Origin: Lysinibacillus mangiferihumi
GTDB taxonomy: Bacteria > Bacillota > Bacilli > Bacillales_A > Planococcaceae
Reading direction: 5' to 3'
Length of the DNA stretch: 64,000 bases
Assembly (NCBI RefSeq): GCF_003049665.1
Contig: NZ_PYWM01000004.1
Span: 208,633 to 272,632, forward strand
The notes under the pieces are model-generated. The model saw nothing but the letters and a program-made list of their open reading frames with translations. It ran no database searches and had not been told where the DNA came from. A program made the position numbers and the translations under genes. Below, one piece after another: positions 9,826 through 19,500 of this stretch; positions within the stretch are counted from its first letter, which is position 1; each line of letters starts with the position of its first letter.

Positions 9826-10722
9826 TCAATTTTTGCTAGAAAAGAGCGAAAGTGTTTCAACGATTTGGTGACCATCGCACACAGGTATAGCTCCTTCTAT
9901 AAGTAATTTATTTGTCCCTTTCGACTGCTCTTTATTAATCGGTCCTGGAACGACAAATACATCTTTACCTTGCTCTAATGCACATTCTGTCGTAATTAAT
10001 GTCCCACTTTTTAGTGCAGCCTCCGTGACAACGATTGCTTGAGTCAGACCACTTATTAACCGGTTACGCATAGGAAATTGCCATTTTGCCGGTCGCATAT
10101 AAGGTGGATACTCTGTAATAAGTAAATGGTTTTCTGCCATTTGCTGAGCAAGTGCTTTGTTTTCCTTAGGATAGACATAATGAAAACCATGACCTAACAC
10201 GGCAATTGTTTGTCCACCAAATTTCATCGTCGCTTCATGAGCCATTGTATCAGCACCTCGTGCAAGCCCACTGACAACCGTATAATCGTGCGCAACAAGC
10301 GGAGGGACGATTAAGTCCATTGCCGTTCTTGTATAGGCTGTAGCCTTTCTAGAGCCTATTATAGCTATCCGTTTATCTCTTGCTAGCAGAGCAGACTGAC
10401 CTTTCACATACAATACAGTAGGTGGACTAGGTATTTCAAATAATTGCGCCGGGAAATATGGGTGATTAAATGGTATGGGGAAAATATTTGCTTGTGCGTA
10501 AGCCTCTTCAAATGGCAAGTTTCGAACTCGTTGAAAATTCCGAATCATTAGCAGCGCTTTTTGCCTCGTTATTTGCAATGCACCCGCAATCTCTTCAGGG
10601 TGCGCTTCTTCAAAATAACTCAATACATCCACCGGGGACAATAATTGTTGAAGTTTTTGGAGTGGTAATGGATATACATAATGCATAGCTAGTAATCTCT
10701 GTGTATCTACTGAGAAAATCAT
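9826..10722 (-). CDS. dprA: DNA-processing protein DprA/Smf
   Basis: 298 residues. Binds incoming single-stranded DNA during transformation and loads RecA. The Rossmann-like domain is clear: IIGSRKAT at 121-128, GLARGAD at 152-158, GHGFHYVYPKENKALA, ITEYPP and the C-terminal FVVPGPINKEQSKGTNKLL. The N-terminal ~100 residues form the usual helical extension. Start ATG is preceded by AAAGGAGG. A 220-bp gap separates it from sucD. Confidence 0.95.
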   Translation of the reverse strand: MIFSVDTQRLLAMHYVYPLPLQKLQQLLSPVDVLSYFEEAHPEEIAGALQITRQKALLMIRNFQRVRNLPFEEAYAQANIFPIPFNHPYFPAQLFEIPSPPTVLYVKGQSALLARDKRIAIIGSRKATAYTRTAMDLIVPPLVAHDYTVVSGLARGADTMAHEATMKFGGQTIAVLGHGFHYVYPKENKALAQQMAENHLLITEYPPYMRPAKWQFPMRNRLISGLTQAIVVTEAALKSGTLITTECALEQGKDVFVVPGPINKEQSKGTNKLLIEGAIPVCDGHQIVETLSLFSSKN

Positions 10723-10837
10723 TTAAAAAACCTCCTTTATAATAGAAGAAATTAAATGACCGCAATTGTTATTTCAGCACAAAAATAGAATATGACCCGT
10801 CCTGTAGCTTCGCCTTTTCGACTTTTGTTGTGTGCGT

Positions 10838-10942
10838 TTAGCATGTAACTGTATAAACACCGCCGTTTGTAAAGCCACGAACAGGTGTACCATCTACCGA
10901 GACAGAGAAAAAGATGTAGCCACAATGTGCTACATCTTCCAT
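10838..10942 (-). CDS. Doubtful 34-residue ORF directly after sucD
   Basis: ATG at 10940-10942 follows the sucD stop by one base, and the frame stays open for 34 codons (MEDVAHCGYIF to GGVYTVTC). There is no Shine-Dalgarno sequence of its own, so any translation would depend on reinitiation after sucD. The frame runs through the hairpin I call the sucD terminator, which argues against a real gene. It may be the tail of a lost gene. Not recognised. Confidence 0.15.
   Translation of the reverse strand: MEDVAHCGYIFFSVSVDGTPVRGFTNGGVYTVTC
10905..10936 (-). terminator. Intrinsic terminator of sucCD
   Basis: GATGTAGC and GCTACATC (10913-10920, 10929-10936) form a perfect 8-bp stem with an 8-base loop. 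On the minus strand the stem is followed by TTTTTCTC. It lies just after the sucD stop. Confidence 0.75.
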
Positions 10943-10943
10943 T

Positions 10944-11846
10944 TTAATGGGTTTTACATTTTTCGTATAGCCCTTTTTCTTTAATTACCTTAATAAGTGT
11001 TTCGCCGATAACAGAAGGTGTTTCAGCAACTTCAATACCAGCTTCGTTCATTGCTTTAATTTTTTCAGCAGCCGTTCCTTTACCGCCAGAAATAATGGCA
11101 CCTGCATGTCCCATACGTTTCCCTGGAGGTGCTGTTTGTCCACCAATAAAGCCAACAACCGGCTTTGTCATATTTGCTTTAATCCACTCAGCTGCTTCTT
11201 CTTCAGCAGTACCACCAATTTCCCCGATCATAACAACTGCATATGTTTCAGGGTCATTGTTGAATGCTTCAAGGGCATCGATAAAGTTAGTCCCATTTAC
11301 AGGGTCTCCTCCGATACCTACAGCCGTTGTTTGACCAATACCAGCTTGCGTCAATTGGTGTACCGCTTCATACGTTAATGTGCCAGAACGTGAAACTACA
11401 CCAACATGCCCTTTTGTATGAATATAACCAGGCATAATACCAATCTTACACTCATCAGCCGTAATAACACCTGGACAGTTTGGACCAACTAGGCGTGTTT
11501 TTTTGCCTTCCATAAAGCGTTTAACCTTCACCATGTCAAGGACAGGAATATGTTCTGTAATACAAATTGTTAATTCTAGCTCAGCATCAACAGCTTCTAA
11601 AATGGCATCTGCTGCAAAAGGTGCTGGTACATAAATAACCGATGTTGTTGCACCTGTTGCTGCTACAGCCTCAGCTACAGTATTGAACACAGGTACGCCT
11701 TCAATTTCAAGACCTCCCTTACCAGGTGTTACGCCTGCTACGATTTTTGTACCATAATCAAGCATCTGCTTCGTATGGAATAGCGCTGTTTCGCCTGTAA
11801 TCCCTTGTACAATTACCTTTGTATCTTTATTAATAAATACAGCCAT
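10944..11846 (-). CDS. sucD: Succinyl-CoA ligase [ADP-forming] subunit alpha
   Basis: 300 residues. With SucC it interconverts succinyl-CoA and succinate with substrate-level phosphorylation in the TCA cycle. The CoA-binding Rossmann part starts [22 protein letters not shown]. The phosphorylated histidine is His247 in [21 protein letters not shown] and [12 protein letters not shown] are family blocks. It follows sucC by 17 bp in a two-gene operon and ends at a terminator. Confidence 0.97.
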   Translation of the reverse strand: MAVFINKDTKVIVQGITGETALFHTKQMLDYGTKIVAGVTPGKGGLEIEGVPVFNTVAEAVAATGATTSVIYVPAPFAADAILEAVDAELELTICITEHIPVLDMVKVKRFMEGKKTRLVGPNCPGVITADECKIGIMPGYIHTKGHVGVVSRSGTLTYEAVHQLTQAGIGQTTAVGIGGDPVNGTNFIDALEAFNNDPETYAVVMIGEIGGTAEEEAAEWIKANMTKPVVGFIGGQTAPPGKRMGHAGAIISGGKGTAAEKIKAMNEAGIEVAETPSVIGETLIKVIKEKGLYEKCKTH

Positions 11847-11863
11847 TGTTCTCCCTGCCTTCC

Positions 11864-13024
11864 TTAGCCTACTAGTCCCACAATTTTTTGTGCACCGTCA
11901 GCCATTGAGTCTGCTGCCACGATGTTTAAACCTGATGCATTTAAGATTTCTTTACCAAGCTCTACGTTTGTACCTTCTAAACGTACTACTAACGGTACAG
12001 ATAAACCGATTTCTTTGGCTGCTGTTACTACACCATCAGCGATAATGTTACACTTCATAATGCCGCCGAAAATATTAACGAAAATACCTTTTACATTTGA
12101 GTCAGAAAGGATAATTTTGAAAGCTTCTGTTACTTTCTCGGCTGTTGCGCCGCCCCCTACATCAAGGAAGTTAGCGGGGCTACCGCCATAGTAACTAATT
12201 GTATCCATCGTTGCCATAGCTAGACCCGCACCATTTACCATACAGCCAATGTTGCCATCTAGTGAAATATAGCTAAGATCATATTTCGATGCTTCGATTT
12301 CTTTTGGATCTTCTTCATCAAAATCGCGTAATTCGACAATATCTTTATGACGATACAACGCATTGGCATCAAAATTAAATTTAGCATCTAGTGCTACAAC
12401 ATCTCCTTGTCCAGTGACAACCAGTGGATTAATTTCTACTATTGAAGCATCTTTGTCGATAAATGCTTGATATAAACCTAACATTAATTTAACAGCTTTC
12501 CCTACTAGGTTTGCTGGAATATTCATATTAAACGCCATACGACGTGCTTGGAAGCTTGTTAGTCCAATTACAGGATCAACCACTTCTTTGAAGATTTTTT
12601 CTGGATTTGTTTCAGCTACTTCTTCAATATCCATACCGCCTTCTTCTGAACCCATAAATGTTACACGAGAAGTAGCGCGGTCTAATACTAAACTTAAATA
12701 ATACTCTTTTTGAATATCAGAGCCCTCTTCAATATACAAGCGTTTTACTTCTTTTCCTTCTGGACCTGTTTGATGAGTTACTAAAATTTTACCTAATAAC
12801 TCTTTTGCGTATGTACGCACCTCATCAAGGTTTTTTGCGATTTTGACACCACCAGCTTTACCGCGTCCACCTGCATGAATTTGCGCCTTGACCACGGTTA
12901 CATTTGAGCCAAGTTCCTTCGCTACCTTCACTGCCTCATCAGGGGAAAAAGCAACTTTTCCATTGGGTACTGCAACACCATATTTTCTCAGAATCTCTTT
13001 CCCTTGATATTCATGGATATTCAT
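11864..13024 (-). CDS. sucC: Succinyl-CoA ligase [ADP-forming] subunit beta
   Basis: 386 residues from the chosen start. The frame opens earlier (13042), but the family begins [17 protein letters not shown]. The ATG at 13022-13024 has GGGAGGATG a few bases upstream, so the upstream six codons are leader containing the ribosome site. The ATP-grasp domain is N-terminal ([18 protein letters not shown]), and the CoA-ligase domain is C-terminal ([16 protein letters not shown]). First gene of sucCD, with a candidate promoter at 13077-13105. Confidence 0.97.
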   Translation of the reverse strand: MNIHEYQGKEILRKYGVAVPNGKVAFSPDEAVKVAKELGSNVTVVKAQIHAGGRGKAGGVKIAKNLDEVRTYAKELLGKILVTHQTGPEGKEVKRLYIEEGSDIQKEYYLSLVLDRATSRVTFMGSEEGGMDIEEVAETNPEKIFKEVVDPVIGLTSFQARRMAFNMNIPANLVGKAVKLMLGLYQAFIDKDASIVEINPLVVTGQGDVVALDAKFNFDANALYRHKDIVELRDFDEEDPKEIEASKYDLSYISLDGNIGCMVNGAGLAMATMDTISYYGGSPANFLDVGGGATAEKVTEAFKIILSDSNVKGIFVNIFGGIMKCNIIADGVVTAAKEIGLSVPLVVRLEGTNVELGKEILNASGLNIVAADSMADGAQKIVGLVG

Positions 13025-13076
13025 AATACATCCTCCCATCAAACATTTGCATAAAATTGTTTTACTAACATAATCT

Positions 13077-13139
13077 ATTCTAACGAAAGATTCTGATAAA
13101 GTCTACACTTTGTCTTTTGTTCGAATTTTATCTAAAATT
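13077..13139 (-). promoter_or_regulatory. Candidate sucC promoter with upstream AT dyad
   Basis: On the minus strand -35 TAGACT (13100-13105), a 17-bp spacer and -10 TAGAAT (13077-13082). A perfect dyad AATTTTATCTAAAATT (13124-13139) lies 18 bp upstream of the -35. It resembles a CodY box but has one extra base in the middle, so I do not call it one. Confidence 0.45.
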
Positions 13140-13164
13140 ATGACGTTTTCTTCTACTTCGTGTA

Positions 13165-13488
13165 CTAAAACAGAGAATTCTTAAAATCAGAATTCTTTAT
13201 TTTTTCTATATTTTTGCTATGTTGTTGGTCTAGATGATAGATAAAAGCAAACACTTCAGCCACCGCTTGATATAATTCTTCAGGTATTGACTCATTTAAA
13301 TCTAATTGTCCAAGTAATTGCACAAGATTCGGATCCTCATATATCGGCACATCATGTTCACTTGCACGTGCCAATATATTTTCAGCCACTTTCCCTTTTC
13401 CTTTTGCTACGACAGATGGGCTATCAAATTGTCCTTGTTTATAAGTGAGGGCAATCGCTTCTTTACGCGTCTTTTTTTCTTCACTCAT
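13165..13488 (-). CDS. FlhB C-terminal-like protein (YlqH family)
   Basis: 107 residues. Similar to the cytoplasmic tail of the flagellar export gate protein FlhB without its membrane part (YlqH in B. subtilis). Recognisable stretches: AIALTYKQGQFDSPSVVAKGKG, then AENILARASEHDVPIYEDPNLVQLL and IPEELYQAVAEVFAFIYHLD. The usual autocleavage NPTH motif is absent; the equivalent place reads SPSV. Exact role is unknown in the family. Its start overlaps the end of the larger upstream gene by 4 bp (ATGA), so the two are translationally coupled. Confidence 0.85.
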   Translation of the reverse strand: MSEEKKTRKEAIALTYKQGQFDSPSVVAKGKGKVAENILARASEHDVPIYEDPNLVQLLGQLDLNESIPEELYQAVAEVFAFIYHLDQQHSKNIEKIKNSDFKNSLF

Positions 13489-15380
13489 ATGCGGAAATCC
13501 ACCCCACTAATTTCCTCCTGCTGTTGTACTACAGGGGTTGTTTTTTCAAGTTGGGCTTTTTCAAATTGTTTAATAAAGACTCCCGATAGCTGATAATTTT
13601 TTTTTGCAAGCCCTAATTTCAATGCTGTTTTTAGAGGTTCTGCAAGAAAAGCAATATCTGAATTTTCATTAAATACTGTGACAGTGACGACACGATTTTG
13701 AACTTGCATATCAATTACGGTTTCTTTCATTGACTCCATTTGTAAATAAAACAATATTCGTGCGTAGTTGGCATCAATCTTCCCGTCTTCTTTCATACGC
13801 CCATTCCATTGTAACGTGGCATCCATTTTCTTCCCAAAAAATTCAAGGGGTACTTGCATCACGAGCTGGTGTTGATGACCATTTTCTCCTGACACAAGTT
13901 GCATACCATTCATGCGTGTCATTAACAGCTCAGCTGCTTCCCTTAGTTGTGGCGTTATTTGAGCTTCTTGAAGCAATGTATGAAGCTGTGGTTTTAATTG
14001 GTGCGCAATTGCTTGCAAATCCGCTGATTTACTACTAAGCGATGCCTCGTAACTAATGCCTAAACTTTTCAATACCGTTTTCAGGGCATGCTCCATCGCT
14101 TTGCTATCCATTGAATTTCGTACATGTGCATCAGCTTCTGTAAGCATTCGTTGAATAGTTGGTTGTGGCACCTCCGTACTTTGTTTTACAAGATTTCGCA
14201 TCAGCGCTTCATTTTGTACTGGATTTGTCGACTCTTGTTTAAACAGTGATAATAAATGTTCTTTTACAGAAAGCCCATTACCATCTTGCGTAAATAACCG
14301 TTCAGGTGCATTGTGAGCGAACGCTTTGATTAGCTGCTCTTGCATTTGCTTCGCAAAAATTTCCAATGTTTGTTTATTAGTTGGTAATTGGTTAAATCTA
14401 TCAATCATTTGGTTCAGCTGTTGCTTTTGCTCATTGCTCAATAAACTTTGGCTCGCTGTCCAAGATTTTAGCTGTTCAATAAGCTGTTGTTTATTTTCTG
14501 GTTTTGTTGCTAAAATTGTTTGGATTACTTGGCCAGCCTGCTGAAGTTGACCTTGTTGCACAGGTTTTGCTTCATTTAGAGACGACCAATTTTGTAAAGT
14601 TGCTTGTTGCGGTAAAATACCCGCTTCTTTTAATATAGTTAAAGCTTGTAATCGTTCACTTGTTGATGCTGCGTTATTAGTTAAAAGTTGAATCGATTTT
14701 GCGAGCAGTAACGTACCTGTTTCTGCCTCGAAGGGTTTTGCAATTGCTAACACTTGTTGCATCAAATTTTGTTTCACATTAGCTTGTAATGCTGTATCCT
14801 TCGCTAATAACTGTGTAAAATTATCCATTATTGCCGACATACCGGATGTTTTTTGCCCACTAACAAGTGCTTGAAATACATCTTGCGTCATTGGCATTTT
14901 TAGCTCAACCATTTTTTGAAGCGCTTGTAAGGCATCCATCTTTGTCACACCTTCAGGCAATGCCTTCATCCACATTTCAGCTTGCATAAGTTGCTCTTTA
15001 GAAATCGGTATTTGAGCCTTAATAAAGTGCGCTAATACCTGTTGCATTTCTGACGATTTTGGCAAATTCATCGAATCTAGTAGCTGATTTATTTGTTGGT
15101 TTGTAGAAGCCTCTTGCCCCATCGGTCCTGTAACAACTTTTAACTCTGTTTGAGGGCTTGTCCCTGTTACTTGAAAGAAATGGGCATCCCCTGCTTTTAG
15201 CGGAACTTCCAGTTTAGCAATCAGTTTTTGATTGCCTACTTGGACCTCTGCCGTTTGATCTGGGTATAATTGTTTAATCGTGCCATGAAATACTTGTCCT
15301 TGCTTTAATGCCAGCGGTTGATTTGCTGAGATTAAAGTAGTTTGTTGCATTTGTATTGGATTAAACGATGTTGCTGTCAT
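13485..15380 (-). CDS. Glutamine-rich FliK/YlqG-like protein
   Basis: 631 residues, no signal peptide or membrane segment. Position between rnhB and the FlhB-tail gene matches B. subtilis ylqG. The middle is low-complexity and rich in Gln, Ala, Leu and Lys (helical repeats). The C-terminal ~120 residues (QHQLVMQVPLEFFGKKMDAT, then YLQMESMKETVIDMQVQNRVVTV) look like a flagellar hook-length-control C-terminal domain. Pairing with an FlhB-tail protein fits, since FliK and FlhB interact to switch export. Function here is inference. Larger than typical YlqG because of the repeat region. Confidence 0.7.
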   Translation of the reverse strand: MTATSFNPIQMQQTTLISANQPLALKQGQVFHGTIKQLYPDQTAEVQVGNQKLIAKLEVPLKAGDAHFFQVTGTSPQTELKVVTGPMGQEASTNQQINQLLDSMNLPKSSEMQQVLAHFIKAQIPISKEQLMQAEMWMKALPEGVTKMDALQALQKMVELKMPMTQDVFQALVSGQKTSGMSAIMDNFTQLLAKDTALQANVKQNLMQQVLAIAKPFEAETGTLLLAKSIQLLTNNAASTSERLQALTILKEAGILPQQATLQNWSSLNEAKPVQQGQLQQAGQVIQTILATKPENKQQLIEQLKSWTASQSLLSNEQKQQLNQMIDRFNQLPTNKQTLEIFAKQMQEQLIKAFAHNAPERLFTQDGNGLSVKEHLLSLFKQESTNPVQNEALMRNLVKQSTEVPQPTIQRMLTEADAHVRNSMDSKAMEHALKTVLKSLGISYEASLSSKSADLQAIAHQLKPQLHTLLQEAQITPQLREAAELLMTRMNGMQLVSGENGHQHQLVMQVPLEFFGKKMDATLQWNGRMKEDGKIDANYARILFYLQMESMKETVIDMQVQNRVVTVTVFNENSDIAFLAEPLKTALKLGLAKKNYQLSGVFIKQFEKAQLEKTTPVVQQQEEISGVDFRI

Positions 15381-15395
15381 CTAATTACTCCTTTC

Positions 15396-16154
15396 TTACA
15401 TCGATTTTATAGGTTCAAAAGACTTGCGATGATGTATCGTTGGTCCGAATGTTTCAAGTGCCTCTAAATGTTGTTTTGTACCGTAGCCCGCATGCTGTGC
15501 AAAGCCATACATAGGAAATTCTTTGTCCAATTGTTCCATATACTCATCCCTAGCTGTTTTCGCTAAAATAGAAGCCGCTGCAATGGCTAAACTTTTTGCA
15601 TCGCCTTTAATAATCGAATCCTGTGGAATCGTGATTGGTAGTGTCATAGCATCGACTAGCACATAATCCGGTTTAATGGACAAGGATTCCACACTTGTTT
15701 TCATCGATTGCTTTGTTGCTTCATAGATGTTCAGTTCATCAATCGTTTGCGCTGATTGAAAATGAATGAAATAGCTAACGGCATGTTCTTTCACCAATGT
15801 TGCAAAAACATTGCGTTTTTCCTTTGTTAACTGCTTCGAATCATTTAATCCTACAAGAGCTTCACAGTTTTTTGGCAAAATAACAGCTGCGGTTACAACA
15901 GGTCCTGCTAAAGGCCCGCGCCCTGCTTCATCTACACCTGCGATGAAGGCATTTTCACCACCATAGCACTGATCGAAGTCAATCTTCGCTTGATGCTCTT
16001 CCAATAGCTGTCGTTTCTTTTCTTGGCGTTTATTCCAACTATGCCATGCTTTCTGCACACCTGCACGCTCGTCGGTTGCAATTGCCGCCATCCATTCTTG
16101 CCAATCCTCAGCTATTTTTAGTGCTGCTGTAATCTCTTTAATCGTTTTCATCAT
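15396..16154 (-). CDS. rnhB: Ribonuclease HII
   Basis: 252 residues. Removes RNA from RNA-DNA hybrids, including single ribonucleotides. Catalytic Asp75 and Glu76 lie in the GVDEAGRGPLAGPVV block, a further Asp in YVLVDAMTLP, and the last in AKTARDEYM. The ~70-residue N-terminal extension is typical of Bacillus RNase HII. The start has two consecutive ATGs after GGGAG; either could be used. In B. subtilis rnhB directly follows rbgA (ylqF); here a 24.8-kb island separates them. Confidence 0.96.
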   Translation of the reverse strand: MMKTIKEITAALKIAEDWQEWMAAIATDERAGVQKAWHSWNKRQEKKRQLLEEHQAKIDFDQCYGGENAFIAGVDEAGRGPLAGPVVTAAVILPKNCEALVGLNDSKQLTKEKRNVFATLVKEHAVSYFIHFQSAQTIDELNIYEATKQSMKTSVESLSIKPDYVLVDAMTLPITIPQDSIIKGDAKSLAIAAASILAKTARDEYMEQLDKEFPMYGFAQHAGYGTKQHLEALETFGPTIHHRKSFEPIKSM

Positions 16155-16206
16155 TTTACTCCCTTTATCTTACTCTATATCATTTATCGGCAATATCTAC
16201 TATTCC

Positions 16207-16353
16207 TAAAAGAAAAACTGCCATGCTCACGTTTTATTGTGTGAGCATGGCAGTTTTTCGCAAATTATTACTGTGTCGCTTCTTTTTCAAGCTATTCGTC
16301 AACAAAATCAAATGTTAGCTTTCCTAATAGTAACCCAAGAATATCTCGTACGA
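16207..16353. repeat. Flanking direct repeat, rnhB-side copy (147 bp)
   Basis: Matches 41179-41325 at 144 of 147 positions in the same orientation, 24,972 bp away. It contains the rbgA terminator and the last ~28 codons of rbgA. Differences are at 16231, 16294 and 16338. Weaker similarity continues to about 16365. The two copies bracket everything foreign in the window. Confidence 0.95.
16213..16258. terminator. Duplicate of the rbgA terminator
   Basis: An 18-bp perfect stem (AAAAACTGCCATGCTCAC with its complement) around a 10-base loop with T-runs on both strands. It lies between rnhB and the rbgA fragment and would stop read-through from the island into rnhB. Confidence 0.9.
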
Positions 16354-16365
16354 CCAGCCGCTCCT
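16268..16365 (-). pseudogene. 3'-end fragment of rbgA
   Basis: Only the last ~30 codons of rbgA are present. Reading them gives [18 protein letters not shown], then a TAG where intact rbgA has CAG (Gln), then LEKEATQ and the normal stop. An Arg codon is also changed to Leu. There is no start or upstream part. It is the by-product of the event that placed the island, and it is decaying. Confidence 0.9.
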
Positions 16366-16593
16366 ATTATGGAATAAGTAAAAATCTTTCATAGCAACAC
16401 AGGGGCTTTAAACAATCTTTATATTAAATGATTAATTCTTATTTTATAAAACTACAGTTCGCACAGCTGGCTCAAACGCTCCACAATACTCTTTTAAGCT
16501 TTATTGTCGAAAATATACTATTTAGCATTTTACTTTTAATACTATATATATGGAAGTATTGCTGTATGTTTTGTAGTCCAACTCCATTTAGAT
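16366..16593. other. Non-coding margin of the island
   Basis: 228 bp between the NRPS2 stop and the rbgA fragment. AT-rich with no gene, terminator or repeat that I can support. The short plus-strand frame here runs into the NRPS gene and is not credible. Confidence 0.5.
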
Positions 16594-19500
16594 TTAATAT
16601 GTTAGACTTACATCCTTACCTTTTGAATTTAATAAATAAGCTTCTAATTTACTTTTAATCTGCCGCTCATCTATTATAAAGGGGCTAGTGATGGATAATC
16701 TAAGTATTTCATCAGTATATAAAACATCAAACATGATTCCATTACTTATTAGAGATTTCTTTATATTTGAATGACCCAATCCCTTTTTCATATTAAATCT
16801 ATTAAATAATTGAACTTTCTCTTGTTTTCCCTTACCATGATAATTTAACAGAAATGTCGTTCTCTCATAAGGGTTAATGGTATTGAATACTTCTTTGTAA
16901 CTATCTCTTATTTTCTGATCATATACGATAGATGCAAAGTTAATATTGTTATCAGAGACCATTTTCAATTGATTCCTTACAAAGGAAGAAGTATCTGAGA
17001 TATCCTTATCTATTAATACAGGTACAATATCAAGAAAATTACCAATTGTGCTGAAAAAGGCTTTGTCTTGATATTTTCTACCATAGTTTAGAAGAAGGAT
17101 AGGAAGATTTGTTGTGTTAAAATACACATTACTAAACTCTTTTATCGCATATATAGTGGCCTCCCATGCCAGGTCGGTCAGATTCATTAATATCTCAGTT
17201 GGTATAGGAATTTGAATAATCTGATGATAACTAACACTTTCAAATTTATCCTTGTTATTTTCATAGATGAATTTTGAAAAATAATCAAACTCATTTAAAT
17301 TTAAATTTCTAATAATTTCCCTTGCTGTCAATACTGGTCCTTTTTCAATTTGTAGTTGATAATTTTCATAATGCTCGATTATTTCTCTTTGATTATTTAA
17401 TCCTTTTAAATTAATTTCAAGTTCTTTCTCAATTACCTCTGAACTCATACCATCAAAAATGACATGGTGACAAGGTATTATAAGCTTATATTCATTTAGA
17501 TTTAATTTTATTAATAGTATCCGATACAGAAATGAGCCTTCATGATAGGGTTCATATAGCAATTCCGGGATTAGTATGTCCAAAATTGTCTTTTGTTCCT
17601 TAGGAGAATATGAGGTTAAATTATAAAAAGGTATATCTATATCCTTTTCACAAGCATATTCTTGCCAATATTGCAGGTTATTCTCAGTTATTAGAACACT
17701 TCTTAATAAACCTTGCTGGTTTATCAATTCAATAATTGCTTGTTTAACCTTTTCTTGCTCCAAATTACTAGCTATATCAATAGAAGTACCAGAATATACC
17801 TGTTTTTCCTCTAGAAATCCTTTTTGTATAGGTGTCAAAGGAAACTGATTAATGATGTCATTTTCAAATAGTACTGAATGTAATTTACTATTCTCTTCAG
17901 AAACCTTAATTAGTATTTCTTCCTTTAATTTATTTATTTGCTCTATATCTCTGTCTTCCACTTCAAAAATGTGTGACATTGGTAAAATATAGTGAGGCAA
18001 CGTCATCAAATCTCTTAACTCATGTAACTTTCCTAATAACGTGTTAACTTTTTCATCCTCTACATGCAATACAAAATATTCTCTTTCCTCAAATTTATAT
18101 GTTGATCCACTTGTATAAATCTTATAATTCGTATATATATATTGTTCCATGGTTGTAAAGTCTACTCCATCTACCTTTTCTTCTACACTTTCCTCAATAG
18201 ATGAAGCAAGGCTCTTTACAGTTTGGTACTTAAATATATCATGTAGCTTTACTTTTAAACCAACTTTTTCTAACTCTAAAACAATACGCAGCGCTTTTAA
18301 TGAATCGCCTCCTAATTCAAAGAAATTATTATAAATTCCAATTTTATCAAATCCTAAGACTTTTCTCCAGATCGAGACTAAGCTTATTTCAAGCATAGTA
18401 GTTGGTTGCACATATTTCACTTTCTCTCTCAAAGTCTCTGAAGGAGTTGGAAGTTGGTTTCGATTTACTTTTCCGTTTCCTGTCAATGGTAATTGGTCTA
18501 GCTTCATAAAAAATCTTGGAATCATGTATTTAGGTAAAATGGCTGAGAGAAAACTTTTAAACTCTTCTAGTTCTAAATTTTTATTTGATACATAATATAC
18601 GACTAATTCATCCTGATTCTTTATTTTCTTACAAACCACTGCAACATTAACAACATTAGGATGTGTTAATAGTACTTTTTCTATTTCCCCTAACTCAATT
18701 CTGTAACCTTTTAATTTTACTTGATTATCTTTTCTTCCTAAACATTCAATATTACCATCAGACAACCATCTCCCTAAATCTCCTGTTCTATATAATATAC
18801 TTTCATGTTCAAATGGATTTTTTACAAATTTCTCACTTGTTAACTCACTTAACTTCATATAACCACTTGAAACTCCGTCCCCTGATATACATATTTCTCC
18901 AACTGCACCTTCAGGACATAGTAATGAAGATTGATTTAATATATAAACATTGGTATTTTTCAAAGGTCGTCCAATTGAAATATGTTCATTTAATTGAGTT
19001 AAATTATCCGGTATAATTTCATACGCTGTTGAATCCACACAACATTCAGTGGGGCCATATACATTTGTAATTCTTATTGTATTTAATCCACTTTTTTGCA
19101 AGAATTGCTTAACTGTTTTCTTGGAGAGAATCTCTCCACCAATAATAAAATGTTGCAAAGCTAACCCATTAAATTTAGAGTAAGGTAAGCTCAGAAGCAA
19201 CTGTAAGTGCATTGGTGTTCCATCAGAAATGTTTATATGGTTTTTCCGATAATATTCTATTAATGACAAACCATCTATACGAGTATGTTCAGGTACAATA
19301 TATAATGTATGACCCAAAAGCAGGGAGGAAAATATTTGTTGAACTGAAGCATCGAAATAAAATGGTGCAACTACCGCAACTCTGCAGTTTGTATAATCAG
19401 AAAAAATCTTTTGCTCTAAGCCATTAATTAAATTAGCAACACTATTATGTTCAATCATTACCCCTTTTGGGTTACCTGTTGATCCAGAAGTATAAATTAC

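Noticed and set aside
16428..16658. Plus-strand 76-codon frame at the island margin
   Set aside because: No ribosome site, AT-rich low-complexity composition, and it overlaps the end of NRPS2.
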